Of a stretch of DNA of 64,000 nt, positions 16,346 to 25,463 are shown piece by piece (the first letter of the stretch is position 1; every line of letters starts with the position of its first letter). A program made the position numbers and the translations under genes. Location of the stretch: positions 62,001 through 126,000 of the forward strand of contig NZ_JALPRK010000010.1 of the NCBI RefSeq assembly GCF_023195895.1, read 5' to 3'. The DNA comes from Paenibacillus mellifer (lineage in GTDB: Bacteria > Bacillota > Bacilli > Paenibacillales > Paenibacillaceae). A model generated the notes under the pieces. The model saw nothing but the letters and a program-made list of their open reading frames with translations. It had not been told where the DNA came from and made no database searches.

Positions 16346-16346
16346 G

Positions 16347-17102
16347 ATGTCGCAGATCGCAAAACGATTTTATAAAAAACGGGTAGCTCTCAATGTATTG
16401 GCCAAAGACATTCCGAACGCGAAGGAAGTGTTCGAAGCCGCGGACGGTTACGTTCTCGTCGGGGTTCTTTCCAAGGACTACCCTACGGTCCAGGAAGCCG
16501 TAACGGCGATGAAAGCGTACGGCCGGGAAATCGACGACGCGGTGTCGATCGGTCTTGGCGCAGGCGATAACCGCCAGGCGGCGGTCGTTGCGGAAATCGC
16601 CAAGCATTATCCCGGCAGCCACATCAATCAGGTGTTCCCGGCAGTCGGGGCAACCCGGGCCAATCTCGGCGCGCAAGACAGCTGGATCAACAGCCTGGTT
16701 TCGCCGACGGGCCAAGCGGGATACGTGAACATCTCCACCGGCCCGGTCAGCGCCGCCCAGGAGAAGCAGGCGATCGTTCCGGTCGAAGCGGCGATCGCGC
16801 TGGTGCGCGATATGGGCGGCAATGCGCTTAAATACTTCCCGATGCAGGGGCTCAGCCGCGAAGAGGAGCTTCGCGCCGTAGCGGCGGCTTGTGCCAAGGC
16901 GGACTTTGCGCTGGAGCCGACCGGCGGCATCGACCTGGCCAATTTCGAAGCGATCCTGCGCATCGCCTTGGAAGCCGGCGTTCCGCAGGTGATTCCGCAC
17001 GTCTACACTTCCATCATCGACAAAGCGACCGGCATCACCCGCACCGAAGACGTGCTGCTGTTGACCAAAATCATGAAAAAGCTTGCGGATGCTTATGCCT
17101 AA
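16347..17102 (+). CDS. dgaF: DgaF-like 2-dehydro-3-deoxy-phosphogluconate aldolase
   Basis: I choose ATG 16347, one base after the dgaE stop and behind CAGGGGG; 251 residues. The sequence matches the DgaF/EF_0839 aldolase type rather than Eda: LNVLAKDIPNAKEVFEAADG, GDNRQAAVVAEIAKHYPGSH, INQVFPAVGATRA and LKYFPMQGLSREEELRAVA, ending in PTGGIDLANFEAIL. The expected reaction splits KDPG into pyruvate and glyceraldehyde-3-phosphate. Its last codons overlap the kinase start, so the aldolase and kinase are coupled. Confidence 0.85.
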   Translation: MSQIAKRFYKKRVALNVLAKDIPNAKEVFEAADGYVLVGVLSKDYPTVQEAVTAMKAYGREIDDAVSIGLGAGDNRQAAVVAEIAKHYPGSHINQVFPAVGATRANLGAQDSWINSLVSPTGQAGYVNISTGPVSAAQEKQAIVPVEAAIALVRDMGGNALKYFPMQGLSREEELRAVAAACAKADFALEPTGGIDLANFEAILRIALEAGVPQVIPHVYTSIIDKATGITRTEDVLLLTKIMKKLADAYA

Positions 17103-18114
17103 ACGCATAGCAGCCTTCGGCGAAGTCATGATGCGCCTGCAGGTGCCGGGTTACGAAACGTTGGCGCAGGGCGATACGTTGAAATATTCCTTTTCGGGCA
17201 CCGGCGTCAACGTCGCATCGGCCTTGTCCCGTTACGGGCATGCCGGTTCGCTGGTCACGCGGTTGCCGGACAATCCGCTTGGGGACGCCGCTTCCGCCTT
17301 CCTTCGCAAACTGGGCATCGATACCGCTCGCGTTCTGCGGGGAGGCAAGTACGTTGGCATGTACTTCTTGGAGAACGGCTTTGGCGTGCGGCCCAGCCGC
17401 GTGACGTACTCGAACCGGTTGGAAAGCAGCTTTAATACCGCGCCCGAAGGAACCTATGATTTCGCGGAAATCGCCGACGGCGTCGATGCGGTCCATTTCT
17501 GCGGGATTACGCTGGCGATGAACGACGGCGTGCGGGCGCACATGAAATCGTTCGCCGAAGCGGTCAAGCGGCGGGGGGGCATGGTGATTTTCGACTGCAA
17601 CTACCGTCCGTCCCTCTGGGGGGAAGGCGGATATGCCAAAGCTAAACCGCATTACGAAGCGATGCTGCGGTTGGCGGACATTGTGATGATGAACGAAAAG
17701 GACGCGATGCTTACCCTGGGGATGACCACGGCCCGGCAGGAACGGGAGGATCAGCTGGCGCAGCTGATTCCGGCCGTGGCGGAAAGCTACGGCATTTCCG
17801 CGATTGCCGGAACGCACCGCCAAATCCACGGCGACAACTCCCACTCGCTGCGCGGGTTTCTGTACAAGGGGGAGCGGTTTGTTTTCTCCGATCGGCTGAC
17901 GTTTTCCGTCTATGATAGAATAGGGGCAGGAGACGCTTTTGCGAGCGGGATTATCCACGGCGAGCTAGAGGGCTTCGCCCCGGAGCGAACCGTCCGGTTC
18001 GCGGCGGCGGCGGGCATGCTGGCGCATACCGTGCCGGGCGACACCCCGATGGCGACGGAGGCGGAAATCCTCCGGGCGATGGAGCAATCCGCCGCCGGCG
18101 ATGTGGAAAGGTAG
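17095..18114 (+). CDS. kdgK: PfkB-family sugar kinase, probable 2-dehydro-3-deoxygluconokinase
   Basis: The start is ATG 17095 (MPKRIAAFGEVMMRLQVPGY); ATG 17089 is two codons earlier. The protein has 339 residues. PfkB signatures are SGTGVNVASALSRYGH near the N-terminus and YDRIGAGDAFASGII near residue 275, with the catalytic Asp in GAGD. FGEVMMRL and FDCNYRPSLW are characteristic of KDG kinases. Phosphorylating KDG would feed the adjacent DgaF aldolase. It overlaps dgaF by eight bases. Confidence 0.85.
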   Translation: MPKRIAAFGEVMMRLQVPGYETLAQGDTLKYSFSGTGVNVASALSRYGHAGSLVTRLPDNPLGDAASAFLRKLGIDTARVLRGGKYVGMYFLENGFGVRPSRVTYSNRLESSFNTAPEGTYDFAEIADGVDAVHFCGITLAMNDGVRAHMKSFAEAVKRRGGMVIFDCNYRPSLWGEGGYAKAKPHYEAMLRLADIVMMNEKDAMLTLGMTTARQEREDQLAQLIPAVAESYGISAIAGTHRQIHGDNSHSLRGFLYKGERFVFSDRLTFSVYDRIGAGDAFASGIIHGELEGFAPERTVRFAAAAGMLAHTVPGDTPMATEAEILRAMEQSAAGDVER

Positions 18115-18125
18115 GGAACAGGGTC

Positions 18126-18839
18126 GTGAGTTTGTCCCGCAAAGATAGACCGTTGTATTTGCAAATCAAAAACATTCTGAAGGAACGCATTTTGTACGGC
18201 GTTTACCCGCTCGGAGCGAATATCCCTTCCGAGCCTCAGCTGGAGCAAGAATTCGCCGTCAGTAAAATCACCGTCCGCGGCGCGATTCAGGAGCTCGTCC
18301 AGGAAGGGTATTTGGAGAAGGGCAGCGGCAAAGGCACTAAAGTGATCCGCAATAAAGCGGCCTCCAAGTGGTCCAAGTGGAAGCACTTCACGGAGATTCT
18401 GGTGGAGGAAAACCATCAAATCCGCAAGGAGTGGCTCCGCGCCGAAACGGTGCGAAACGAGGCGGGCTCCGAGCTCCACGGGTTGTTCGGGGAGCGTTGC
18501 TTGAAGCTGGAACGCGCGTATTATCTCGACGGCCAGCCTTATATTTTTTACGAGCATTTCGTGAAGACCGCCCGGAAAGAACCGGATCTCGAGGATTTCC
18601 GCGACCATTCGCTTTATGAGGTGCTGGAAGAGTGGGGCGTATCGCTGGACAAGCTCAGGGACGAATTTGCGGTGTCCCTTCCGCCGGCCGAGGCGAAGTG
18701 TTTCTTGCAGTTGGCCGACGGGGTGCCCGTACTGAAGCGCTCGCGGTATTCGCGGGATGTCCAGGGAAGACTGGCCGAATACAGCGTCGGCTACTACAAT
18801 ACGGAGCTGCAAAATTACATCGTCGACTATGACGCGTAA
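18126..18839 (+). CDS. GntR-family transcriptional regulator (HutC/UTRA type)
   Basis: It encodes 237 residues from GTG 18126. Residues 8-72 are the winged helix (PLYLQIKNILKERILYGVYP ... SKITVRGAIQELVQEGYLEK); residues 90-235 form a UTRA effector domain (LKLERAYYLDGQPYIFYEHF ... RYSRDVQGRLAEYSVGYYNT). It ends the amidohydrolase-dgaE-dgaF-kdgK operon 12 bases after kdgK and probably regulates it, with a pathway sugar acid as effector. A terminator follows. Confidence 0.88.
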   Translation: MSLSRKDRPLYLQIKNILKERILYGVYPLGANIPSEPQLEQEFAVSKITVRGAIQELVQEGYLEKGSGKGTKVIRNKAASKWSKWKHFTEILVEENHQIRKEWLRAETVRNEAGSELHGLFGERCLKLERAYYLDGQPYIFYEHFVKTARKEPDLEDFRDHSLYEVLEEWGVSLDKLRDEFAVSLPPAEAKCFLQLADGVPVLKRSRYSRDVQGRLAEYSVGYYNTELQNYIVDYDA

Positions 18840-18855
18840 CGCACCTGATCGAATG

Positions 18856-18900
18856 AACCCCAGATTGTTGCACGGAATCGCAACGGTCTGGGGTTTTCTT
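18856..18900 (+). terminator. Rho-independent terminator after the GntR gene
   Basis: AACCCCAGA (18856-18864) pairs with TCTGGGGTT (18887-18895), with an inner GTTGC/GCAAC stem, followed by TTCTT. Confidence 0.85.
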
Positions 18901-18995
18901 TGCGATAAACCGAGTACATCTCGACCCTTGGCGGCGGGTTCAAGGAGTTATGATCCAATGTGGTCTGCGGCCGTCGCCAACCCATCGGAATTATT

Positions 18996-19049
18996 CAGAT
19001 ATTTTCGAAAGTTTATGGGATATTTCCTCCGGATAGCCAAAGCTATAAT
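18996..19049 (+). promoter_or_regulatory. Shared 32-bp activator site B plus -10 box, upstream of GH130 gene
   Basis: The element (18996-19027) has CAGATAT at 18996 and GGGATAT at 19017 (21 bases apart), then TATAAT at 19044-19049, the same spacing as at sites A and C. Confidence 0.65.
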
Positions 19050-19092
19050 AGCATTAAAGCACTTACAAAGGGTTTCATGAGGAGGAGCACAG

Positions 19093-20112
19093 ATGAAGAT
19101 AACGAGGCATCCGGAAAATCCGATCGTGGTACCGGGAGGTTTCGAATGGAGAAAAGTAACCGTATTCAATCCGGCGGTAATCATCGATAACGGCAAGTTC
19201 TATATGATCGAACGGACGGCGGGCTCGCTGACCCCGTGCAAAAACTACCTGGGTCTGCTGGAAAGCGAAGACGGCGTGCATTTCACCCACGTGAAGGACG
19301 AGCCGATCGTCACGCCGGACATGCTCGGTTTCCCCTACGGCAGCGTGCAGGACCCGCGGATCGTGAAAATCGACGATACGTTCTATTTGAATTATGCGCT
19401 GCGTCCGTGTGCGATGAGCTACTACCCGACGGGCCGGGGCGTGCCGGAGCGTTCGATCCCCGAGTACCCGGACGGGTGGGGCGAGCAGGAAGGCCACTGG
19501 TTGACGCGTTCGTCAATCCTCGCTTCTAAAAATCTGATCGATTGGGAGTTCGTGGCCGATACGACGCCGCTTGAGATCAATGACCGCGACAACATCCTGT
19601 TTCCGGAGAAAATCAACGGCAAGTTCGTGTTGTTGCGCCGGCCGGAGGAATATGTGGGCGAAGCGTACGGTACGGAGAAGGCGGCGATGTGGATCACCTA
19701 TTCGGACGATCTGATCCACTGGGAGGAACCGAAGCTGCTGGCGAAAGCGGAAAACATGACGTGGGAATCGCGCAAAATCGGCGGATCGACGCCGCCGGTA
19801 CGGACGGATCGCGGATGGCTCGTGTTGTATCACGGAGTGGACGACGAGGTGGTCTACCGCGTCGGCGCCATGCTGCTGGATTTGGAGAATCCGGAGAAAG
19901 TCATCGCCCGCACGAAAAACTTCATCATGGAGCCGGAAACATATTACGAGAAATTCGGCTACCAGATCCCGAACGTCATTTTCCCGACGGGGAACGTCGT
20001 CAAAGACGGATTGCTCTACATCTACTACGGGGTGACCGATACGGCGATCGCGCTAGCTACGGTGCCGGTCGAAGAACTCGTCGACTATATTCTGAATGAG
20101 CCGCAGGCCTAA
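19093..20112 (+). CDS. GH130 family mannoside phosphorylase/hydrolase-like protein
   Basis: It encodes 339 residues from ATG 19093 behind GAGGAGG. The five-bladed propeller pattern of GH130 is clear: FNPAVIIDNGKFYMIERT, SEDGVHF, GSVQDPRIV with the probable catalytic Asp D87, SSILASKNLIDWE, LFPEKINGKFVLLRRP, and VIFPTGNVVKDGLLYIYYG. GH130 enzymes phosphorolyse or hydrolyse beta-mannosides in the cytoplasm; I cannot tell which activity applies. No signal peptide is present. Its promoter shares the 32-bp site with the sugar importer gene downstream, so it probably acts on oligosaccharides that the importer brings in. Confidence 0.82.
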   Translation: MKITRHPENPIVVPGGFEWRKVTVFNPAVIIDNGKFYMIERTAGSLTPCKNYLGLLESEDGVHFTHVKDEPIVTPDMLGFPYGSVQDPRIVKIDDTFYLNYALRPCAMSYYPTGRGVPERSIPEYPDGWGEQEGHWLTRSSILASKNLIDWEFVADTTPLEINDRDNILFPEKINGKFVLLRRPEEYVGEAYGTEKAAMWITYSDDLIHWEEPKLLAKAENMTWESRKIGGSTPPVRTDRGWLVLYHGVDDEVVYRVGAMLLDLENPEKVIARTKNFIMEPETYYEKFGYQIPNVIFPTGNVVKDGLLYIYYGVTDTAIALATVPVEELVDYILNEPQA

Positions 20113-20163
20113 GTTGCTTGCTTTTGAATGACCGCATAAGGCGGTTATTCAAAAAGCAACTCC

Positions 20164-20177
20164 TGCAAGCGCTTACT
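20164..20177 (+). promoter_or_regulatory. Candidate cre (CcpA) site
   Basis: TGCAAGCGCTTACT agrees with the TGNAANCGNWWNCA consensus at all but the last position. It lies between the GH130 stop and the importer promoter, so glucose repression is plausible. Confidence 0.5.
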
Positions 20178-20295
20178 GAAACAGGCGAAAAAGGAAAATC
20201 GCACCTCCAAGCGAAAAGTCGAATTTTAAATGTTACAATATGTGACATTGATTCGTGGAAATCGCTTAACCGACTTGAAAATCATCTGAATATTT

Positions 20296-20349
20296 CGGAT
20301 ATAATCGAAGATTTGTGGGATATAGTCAAAGCGAGACCGCTTTTATAAT
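20296..20349 (+). promoter_or_regulatory. Shared 32-bp activator site C plus -10 box, upstream of the sugar-binding lipoprotein gene
   Basis: CGGATAT (20296) and GGGATAT (20317) are 21 bases apart; TATAAT is at 20344-20349, again 16 bases past the 32-bp element. Twenty-three or 24 of 32 positions agree with sites B and A. Confidence 0.65.
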
Positions 20350-20437
20350 AGGTAATATAACAGGTTGGGAAACGAAAACGATCATTGCCTGTTATGTTTA
20401 TGGATCTGATCCAAATACCAAGAGAAGAGGGTTGATT

Positions 20438-21766
20438 ATGGGCAAAACACACAGAGGCAAAAAAGCGGTGCTGCTCGGTTTGATTGCGGTGCTGACGCTG
20501 TTCGCGGCGGCTTGCGGCAACGAAAACGCGGCGGGCGGCAACAACAATGCCGGCGGCGCGGGCGAGGCGGAGACGATTACCCTGAACATGATGCATCCTT
20601 GGACTTCCCCGAACGTGGACAACGAAGTCTACAAAGCGCGGATCGCCGAATTCGAAAAGCAGCATCCGAACATCGTGATCAAGCAGGACGGCGTACCGTC
20701 CGCCCAGTACAAGACCAAGCTGCGCACGTTAGCGGCCGCCAACAACCTGTCCGATATCAACGTCGTATGGCCTGGGGCGGATTTGTCGCCGCTTGTTGCC
20801 GGTAATTTGCTTCAGCCAATCAACGATCTGATGGACAACTGGGGTTCGATTCTGCCGGAAGCCGCGCTAGCCGGATTTAACGTGGACGGACAACAGTATG
20901 CGGTACCGACCAAGCAAAATTTCGTAGACATCATTTATTACAATAAAGAGATGTTCGCGCAAGTGGGTTACGATCAATTCCCCGACACCTACGACAAATT
21001 CATCGATGCGGTGAAGAAGCTGAAAGCGGCGGGAATTACCCCGATTTCGCTCGGCAATAAGGAACAATGGCCGCTGCAATCGTCTTACATTTCCATTATC
21101 GGCGACCGGTTCACCGGAAGCGATTTCCTTCCGGCCGTGCTTGAAGGCAAAGCGAAGTTCACCGACCCCGAGTTCGTCAAGGCGCTTTCGGTCATCGATG
21201 AACTGACGAAGCTGGGCGCCTTCAATACGGACGCCAACAACATGGACTCCGTTCAAGGCCAGGATTACTTTATCCAAGGCAAAGCTGCCATGCATATTTC
21301 CTCCGCGACCGTTGATGGACGAGTTCGGATCAACAACGAAGAGGGAGACAAATTCGGCATCGCCCTGTTCCCGAGCGTAGAAGGCGGCAAAGGCGATCCG
21401 AAGAAGAGCGCCGGGATCGTGCAATACGGCATCGCCATCAAGAGCGGGCTCGACGAGAAGAAAAAAGCGGCTGCCGAGGAGTTCTTGAAGTTTTTCGTGA
21501 GCGAAGATCTGTATAAAGAATTGATCCGCAACGGGGTGGTCGTGCCGGCTAAGGTGGAAATTCCCGAAGACGCCAGCCCCTATCTGAAAGAAATGTTGTC
21601 GCTGACCGGCAACGGCACGGCTCCGGTATTCGATAGCGTCATTCCTACGCAAGTGGTGGACGTCCTGCAAAACGGACTGCAAGCCCTGACCGTGGGCCGC
21701 GGCACGCCGGAAGAGCTGGCTAAGGAAGTTCAGGAAGCCATGGAGAACTATAGCAGCAGCAATTAA
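20438..21766 (+). CDS. ABC transporter sugar-binding lipoprotein (family 1 extracellular)
   Basis: The start is ATG 20438 behind AGAAGAGGG; 442 residues. A lipoprotein signal runs to FAAAC with the lipidated Cys at residue 26, followed by a Gly/Asn-rich linker. The mature part shows SBP_bac_1 features (MMHPWTSPNVDNEVYKAR, FEKQHPNIVIKQDG, YYNKEMFAQVGYD, GKAAMHISSATVDG). It should catch an oligosaccharide outside the membrane and deliver it to the two permeases that follow. A hairpin between it and the permease genes likely keeps its expression higher. The ATPase is not encoded here, so a shared MsmX-like ATPase is expected. Confidence 0.88.
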   Translation: MGKTHRGKKAVLLGLIAVLTLFAAACGNENAAGGNNNAGGAGEAETITLNMMHPWTSPNVDNEVYKARIAEFEKQHPNIVIKQDGVPSAQYKTKLRTLAAANNLSDINVVWPGADLSPLVAGNLLQPINDLMDNWGSILPEAALAGFNVDGQQYAVPTKQNFVDIIYYNKEMFAQVGYDQFPDTYDKFIDAVKKLKAAGITPISLGNKEQWPLQSSYISIIGDRFTGSDFLPAVLEGKAKFTDPEFVKALSVIDELTKLGAFNTDANNMDSVQGQDYFIQGKAAMHISSATVDGRVRINNEEGDKFGIALFPSVEGGKGDPKKSAGIVQYGIAIKSGLDEKKKAAAEEFLKFFVSEDLYKELIRNGVVVPAKVEIPEDASPYLKEMLSLTGNGTAPVFDSVIPTQVVDVLQNGLQALTVGRGTPEELAKEVQEAMENYSSSN

Positions 21767-21826
21767 CGAAGGCATCCTAAGATCACTAAACAACTCGCGC
21801 TTACTTCTTTCAAAATCGATGCGTGA

Positions 21827-21856
21827 AAGAAAACCCGATTCCCGGGTTTTCTTCAT
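21827..21856 (+). terminator. Intra-operon hairpin between binding-protein and permease genes
   Basis: AAGAAAACCC (21827-21836) pairs with GGGTTTTCTT (21844-21853), loop of seven bases. It probably acts as a partial terminator or as a 3' stabiliser of the binding-protein mRNA. Confidence 0.65.
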
Positions 21857-21907
21857 TCATCGGGCTTGAAGCTGGATTCGACATAAAGGAAAAGGAGGGA
21901 ACCTCTG

Positions 21908-22783
21908 GTGCAAACGTTACGAGGCACGAAACTGGCGATTTTTATCGGGTTGTTTCCGGCGTTGATCATCTATTTGGGCATTGCCATCGTTCCGATCGGA
22001 ATGTCTCTGTACTATTCGGTGATGGATTGGAACGGCATCGGTTCGATGAAGTTCGTCGGCCTTGATAATTTCGTGAAGATCCTGGGCGACGACACCTTCT
22101 GGCTATCCGTCAAAAATAACGTCATCATCATGGTAACCGGCCTGATCGGCCAAATTCCGCTTGGTTTATTACTTGCGCTTCTGCTGAACCGCGGGCTCAA
22201 AGGCTCCGGATTTTTCCGGACGGTCGGCTTCATGCCGGTCGTGATTTCATCCGTCATGGTGTCCCTGATCTGGGGCATGGTTTATAACACGGAGTACGGG
22301 ATGCTGAACAATCTGCTGGGCATCGTCGGCCTCGACGGCTGGAAGCAAAATTGGCTGGGCGACGACCGGTGGTCAATGCTGTCGATCAGCATTGCGTACA
22401 TCTGGCAGAACTGCGGATTGTACATGGTGATTTTCCTGGCCGCGTTGCAAAACATCCCCGATGAGGTCAACGAAGCAGCCGAACTGGATGGAGCCACCGG
22501 GCTCAAACGCACCTTTCGCATTACGATCCCGATGATTCGCAGCACGCTTATGGTTGGGGTCGTCTACAGCATCAGCAACTCCTTCCGCGTCTTCGACCTG
22601 ATTCAGATCCTGACGGGCGGCGGCCCGGCGCATCAAACCGAAGTCATGACGATTCACATGTACAACAGCGCCTTCATGAACATGCGTTACGGATACGGCA
22701 GCGCGGTGTCGATCCTGATCCTGCTGTTCAGCTTGATCGTCATCTCGCTGGTGAACCGGTTGGGCCGGGAAAAAGAAGCTTAA
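21908..22783 (+). CDS. ABC sugar transporter permease (MalF/UgpA type)
   Basis: It encodes 291 residues from GTG 21908, eight bases behind GGAGGG. Six membrane segments can be drawn, the first at about residues 10-30 (AIFIGLFPALIIYLGIAIVP). The EAA loop EAAELDGATGLKRTFRITIP is near residue 200 and would dock the ATPase. It pairs with the permease 17 bases downstream. Confidence 0.9.
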   Translation: MQTLRGTKLAIFIGLFPALIIYLGIAIVPIGMSLYYSVMDWNGIGSMKFVGLDNFVKILGDDTFWLSVKNNVIIMVTGLIGQIPLGLLLALLLNRGLKGSGFFRTVGFMPVVISSVMVSLIWGMVYNTEYGMLNNLLGIVGLDGWKQNWLGDDRWSMLSISIAYIWQNCGLYMVIFLAALQNIPDEVNEAAELDGATGLKRTFRITIPMIRSTLMVGVVYSISNSFRVFDLIQILTGGGPAHQTEVMTIHMYNSAFMNMRYGYGSAVSILILLFSLIVISLVNRLGREKEA

Positions 22784-22800
22784 GGAAGGAGGATATACCC

Positions 22801-23631
22801 ATGAATAAGAAGTCTGCCGGCTTCCGAATATTTGCATACACTTTTCTAAGCCTATTCGCTATGATGAATATAGTCCCGCTGTTCTGGATGGTCGTCAACT
22901 CTTTCAAAAATGAACAGGAATACGCGGCCAATCCGTTTTCGCTCCCGGAGGCTTTGCATTTCTCCAACTACGCGGAGGCGTGGAAGGTCGCGAATATGAA
23001 CGTGTATTTTCTGAACAGCCTTTTCGTCACGTTTGCGTCCTTGATCGTGACCGTATTTTTCGGGGCCTTGGCGTCCTATTTCCTATCGCGGTTTCAATTC
23101 AAGCTTCGCGGCATCACTTACGGCGTCTTTCTGCTCGGCATGCTGGTGCCGATCCACGCGACGTTGATTCCGATCTTTCTGATCATGCAAAAATTGCACC
23201 TGCTGGATACGCATTTATCGTTAATCTTGCCGTACACGGCGTTCCACCTCTCATTAACGATCATTATACTGGAGGGCTTCATGCGGGGATTCCCCAAGGA
23301 CTTGGAGGAATCGGGCGTGATGGACGGCGCGGGCATATTCCGGATCTTCTGGTCGATCATTCTTCCGATCACGAGACCCGCGATGGCCACCGTCGTTATC
23401 CTCAACTTCATATACAACTGGAATGAGTATTTGTTCGCCTTGGTATTGATCAGCTCTTCCGCACTCAAGACGCTGCCGCTGGGCTTGGCCAACTTCGTCG
23501 GCATCGAAACGGCGAGCCTGACCCTGCAAATGGCGGCGCTGACGATGGCGCTCATTCCGATCATTATCTTTTATCTCCTGTTGCAAAAGCAACTGGTCAC
23601 CGGCATGACAGCAGGAGCAGTTAAAGGCTAA
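22801..23631 (+). CDS. ABC sugar transporter permease (MalG/UgpE type)
   Basis: It encodes 276 residues from ATG 22801 behind AAGGAAGGAGG. Six membrane segments are visible; the EAA-type loop is ESGVMDGAGIFRIFWSIILP with Ser in place of the usual Ala. The C-terminus (LLQKQLVTGMTAGAVKG) is typical of carbohydrate permeases. It ends the importer part of the operon; the sensor kinase gene begins 29 bases later. Confidence 0.9.
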   Translation: MNKKSAGFRIFAYTFLSLFAMMNIVPLFWMVVNSFKNEQEYAANPFSLPEALHFSNYAEAWKVANMNVYFLNSLFVTFASLIVTVFFGALASYFLSRFQFKLRGITYGVFLLGMLVPIHATLIPIFLIMQKLHLLDTHLSLILPYTAFHLSLTIIILEGFMRGFPKDLEESGVMDGAGIFRIFWSIILPITRPAMATVVILNFIYNWNEYLFALVLISSSALKTLPLGLANFVGIETASLTLQMAALTMALIPIIIFYLLLQKQLVTGMTAGAVKG

Positions 23632-23660
23632 GACACCACGACTAGGCGGAGGTGAAGGCG

Positions 23661-25463
23661 ATGACAGGCTACAAAAGGTTACTTGGCAGCTTTGGCTTAA
23701 AGCGGAAGGCGCTTGTCATCTTCCTGATCTTCGTCATCCTGCCGACGTTCGGCGTTGGCGTGGTCGTGCAAATTCAATTTAACGAGGTGCTGCGGGAACA
23801 GTTCATCAATTCGACCAAGCGAAATCTGGACAACGTCGCCGGCCAACTCGGCGAGCAGACCAAAATGGTCGAAGATATCGCCAATTACTTGATTTTGAGC
23901 CCGGACATGCGGAACTTCCTGCGCACGTCGCCTCCGCTCAGCAGCGAGCAGCACGCCGTTCTAAAGCGGAATATCGAGGATTTCTTGACGTTTCAGCTGA
24001 TGTCGAAGGGTTACATTCGGTCCATCGAAATTTACGGCTTTAATGGCAGCTTTATCGAAATGGGCGAGCCGTTCAGCGGCGACGAGTCGAAATGGGAACA
24101 GGCCGCCAAAGCGCGCAAAGGCGGGATTACTTGGACCGAAGGGTATGCGCTCCATAGCGATTGGAACGGCGAGGTTCGCGTCTTCTCGATGTTCCGCGTC
24201 CTCAACTCCTTCAGCCAGATCACCAAACCGCTGGGAAGGCTGATCATCCGTTTGGATGAGGCGAGTATCGTCGGCCTGCTGGAGAAAGGGATATTCAAGG
24301 ACGGGGCCGGGAGCGTGTTCATCGTCGGCGCGGAAGGCCAGGTGATCCTGGGATCGACGAATCCGTTGCCGGATGTGCTCCAGCCGGGAGCGCCGCTGCT
24401 GGACAAGCTGTCGTCCGGACGTGGAGACCTGACGTACGAGGTGAACGGCCAGCGTTATTTAACCTTATATAATCGAATGGAAAATACGGATTGGAAAGTG
24501 GTCGCCATGATTCCCGAGGCGAAGGTATCCGAGGAGTTTCGCGGAATCAAGATGACGATGCTGGTCATCCTGACGGCAATCATGCTGCTGGGGTTGACCG
24601 CGTTGATCGGGTTCCACTATACAATCATCCGTCCGATTTTGCGCCTCAAAAAGGAAACCAGCAAAGTCACGTACGGCGACTTCAACGCTCGGGTTCCGGT
24701 CAATTCCAACGACGAAATTTCCGAATTGAACCGCAAGTTCAATGAGATGGTCGCGACGATTCAGCAACTCATCGAGCATAAATACAAGCTGGAGCTAAGG
24801 GAACGGGAATCCGAGCTGAAGCTCATGCAAAACCAGATGGACCCGCATTTTCTGTACAATACGCTGGATATGATCCGTTGGACGGCGCGATTGGAGCAGG
24901 CCTCGAAGTCGAGCCAGTTGATCGAAATGCTGTCGAAGTTTTTCCGGTCCAGCATGAATAACGGAAGCTATCAAACCACGCTGCGCAAGGAGCTGGAATT
25001 CGCCCAATCCTACTTGTACCTGCAGCAGCGCCGGCTCGGGGAGAAGAAGTTGAAATATTCCCTCCATGCCGAGGCGGGCATCGAGGAGGCCGTGACGTTG
25101 AAAGCCACGATCCAGCCGTTGGTGGAGAACTTCATCAAGCATGGCCTGGACCGCGGCAAACCGTATGGAGAGGTCAACGTTCGCTGTTACGCCCGCGAAG
25201 GCGAAATCTGGGTGGACGTCATCGATAACGGCAAAGGAATGGATCCCGGCAAGGCGGAAGCCGTCCGGAGCGCCCTGGAACGGTCGGGGACCGGAGGAAC
25301 CAGGGAGGGAGCCATGCATAACATTCACGAGAGACTTTCGATCTTTTTCGGACAAGACTATGGTCTGGAGATCGTTGATACATCGGCCAAAGGCACGTGG
25401 GTACGGCTTCGTTTCCCTTTTGCCGAGGCTTGCCATCCCGGAGGTGAACCCCATGAATCCTGA
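23661..25463 (+). CDS. YesM-type sensor histidine kinase
   Basis: I start it at ATG 23661 because GGAGGTG lies at 23648-23654; GTG 23652 is part of the ribosome site. The protein has 600 residues. One membrane segment is at about 12-34, an extracellular sensor domain (Cache-like) covers about 35-290, and the second membrane segment is at about 298-322. A HAMP linker (IIRPILRLKKETSKVTYGDF) is followed by the His_kinase box QMDPHFLYNTLDMIRW with phospho-acceptor H396 and an ATPase domain (DNGKGMDPGKAEAV). Such kinases sense carbohydrates outside the cell. It overlaps the regulator gene by 11 bases. Confidence 0.9.
   Translation: MTGYKRLLGSFGLKRKALVIFLIFVILPTFGVGVVVQIQFNEVLREQFINSTKRNLDNVAGQLGEQTKMVEDIANYLILSPDMRNFLRTSPPLSSEQHAVLKRNIEDFLTFQLMSKGYIRSIEIYGFNGSFIEMGEPFSGDESKWEQAAKARKGGITWTEGYALHSDWNGEVRVFSMFRVLNSFSQITKPLGRLIIRLDEASIVGLLEKGIFKDGAGSVFIVGAEGQVILGSTNPLPDVLQPGAPLLDKLSSGRGDLTYEVNGQRYLTLYNRMENTDWKVVAMIPEAKVSEEFRGIKMTMLVILTAIMLLGLTALIGFHYTIIRPILRLKKETSKVTYGDFNARVPVNSNDEISELNRKFNEMVATIQQLIEHKYKLELRERESELKLMQNQMDPHFLYNTLDMIRWTARLEQASKSSQLIEMLSKFFRSSMNNGSYQTTLRKELEFAQSYLYLQQRRLGEKKLKYSLHAEAGIEEAVTLKATIQPLVENFIKHGLDRGKPYGEVNVRCYAREGEIWVDVIDNGKGMDPGKAEAVRSALERSGTGGTREGAMHNIHERLSIFFGQDYGLEIVDTSAKGTWVRLRFPFAEACHPGGEPHES

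Larger units (their letters stand above)
20113..20437 (+). other. Regulatory gap before the solute-binding protein gene
   Basis: No gene is supported here. It contains a cre-like site (20164-20177) and activator site C with its -10 box (20296-20349), each listed separately. The leader from the -10 to ATG 20438 is about 80 bases. Confidence 0.6.

Noticed and set aside
20118-20348. 76-codon frame before the sugar-binding lipoprotein gene
   Set aside because: It overlaps the activator site and promoter, lacks a ribosome site and resembles nothing known.
25141-25452. N-terminal extension of the YesN-like regulator into the kinase gene
   Set aside because: The upstream frame is only open because of the kinase gene's codon use; ATG 25453 with GGAGGTG fits the family start.
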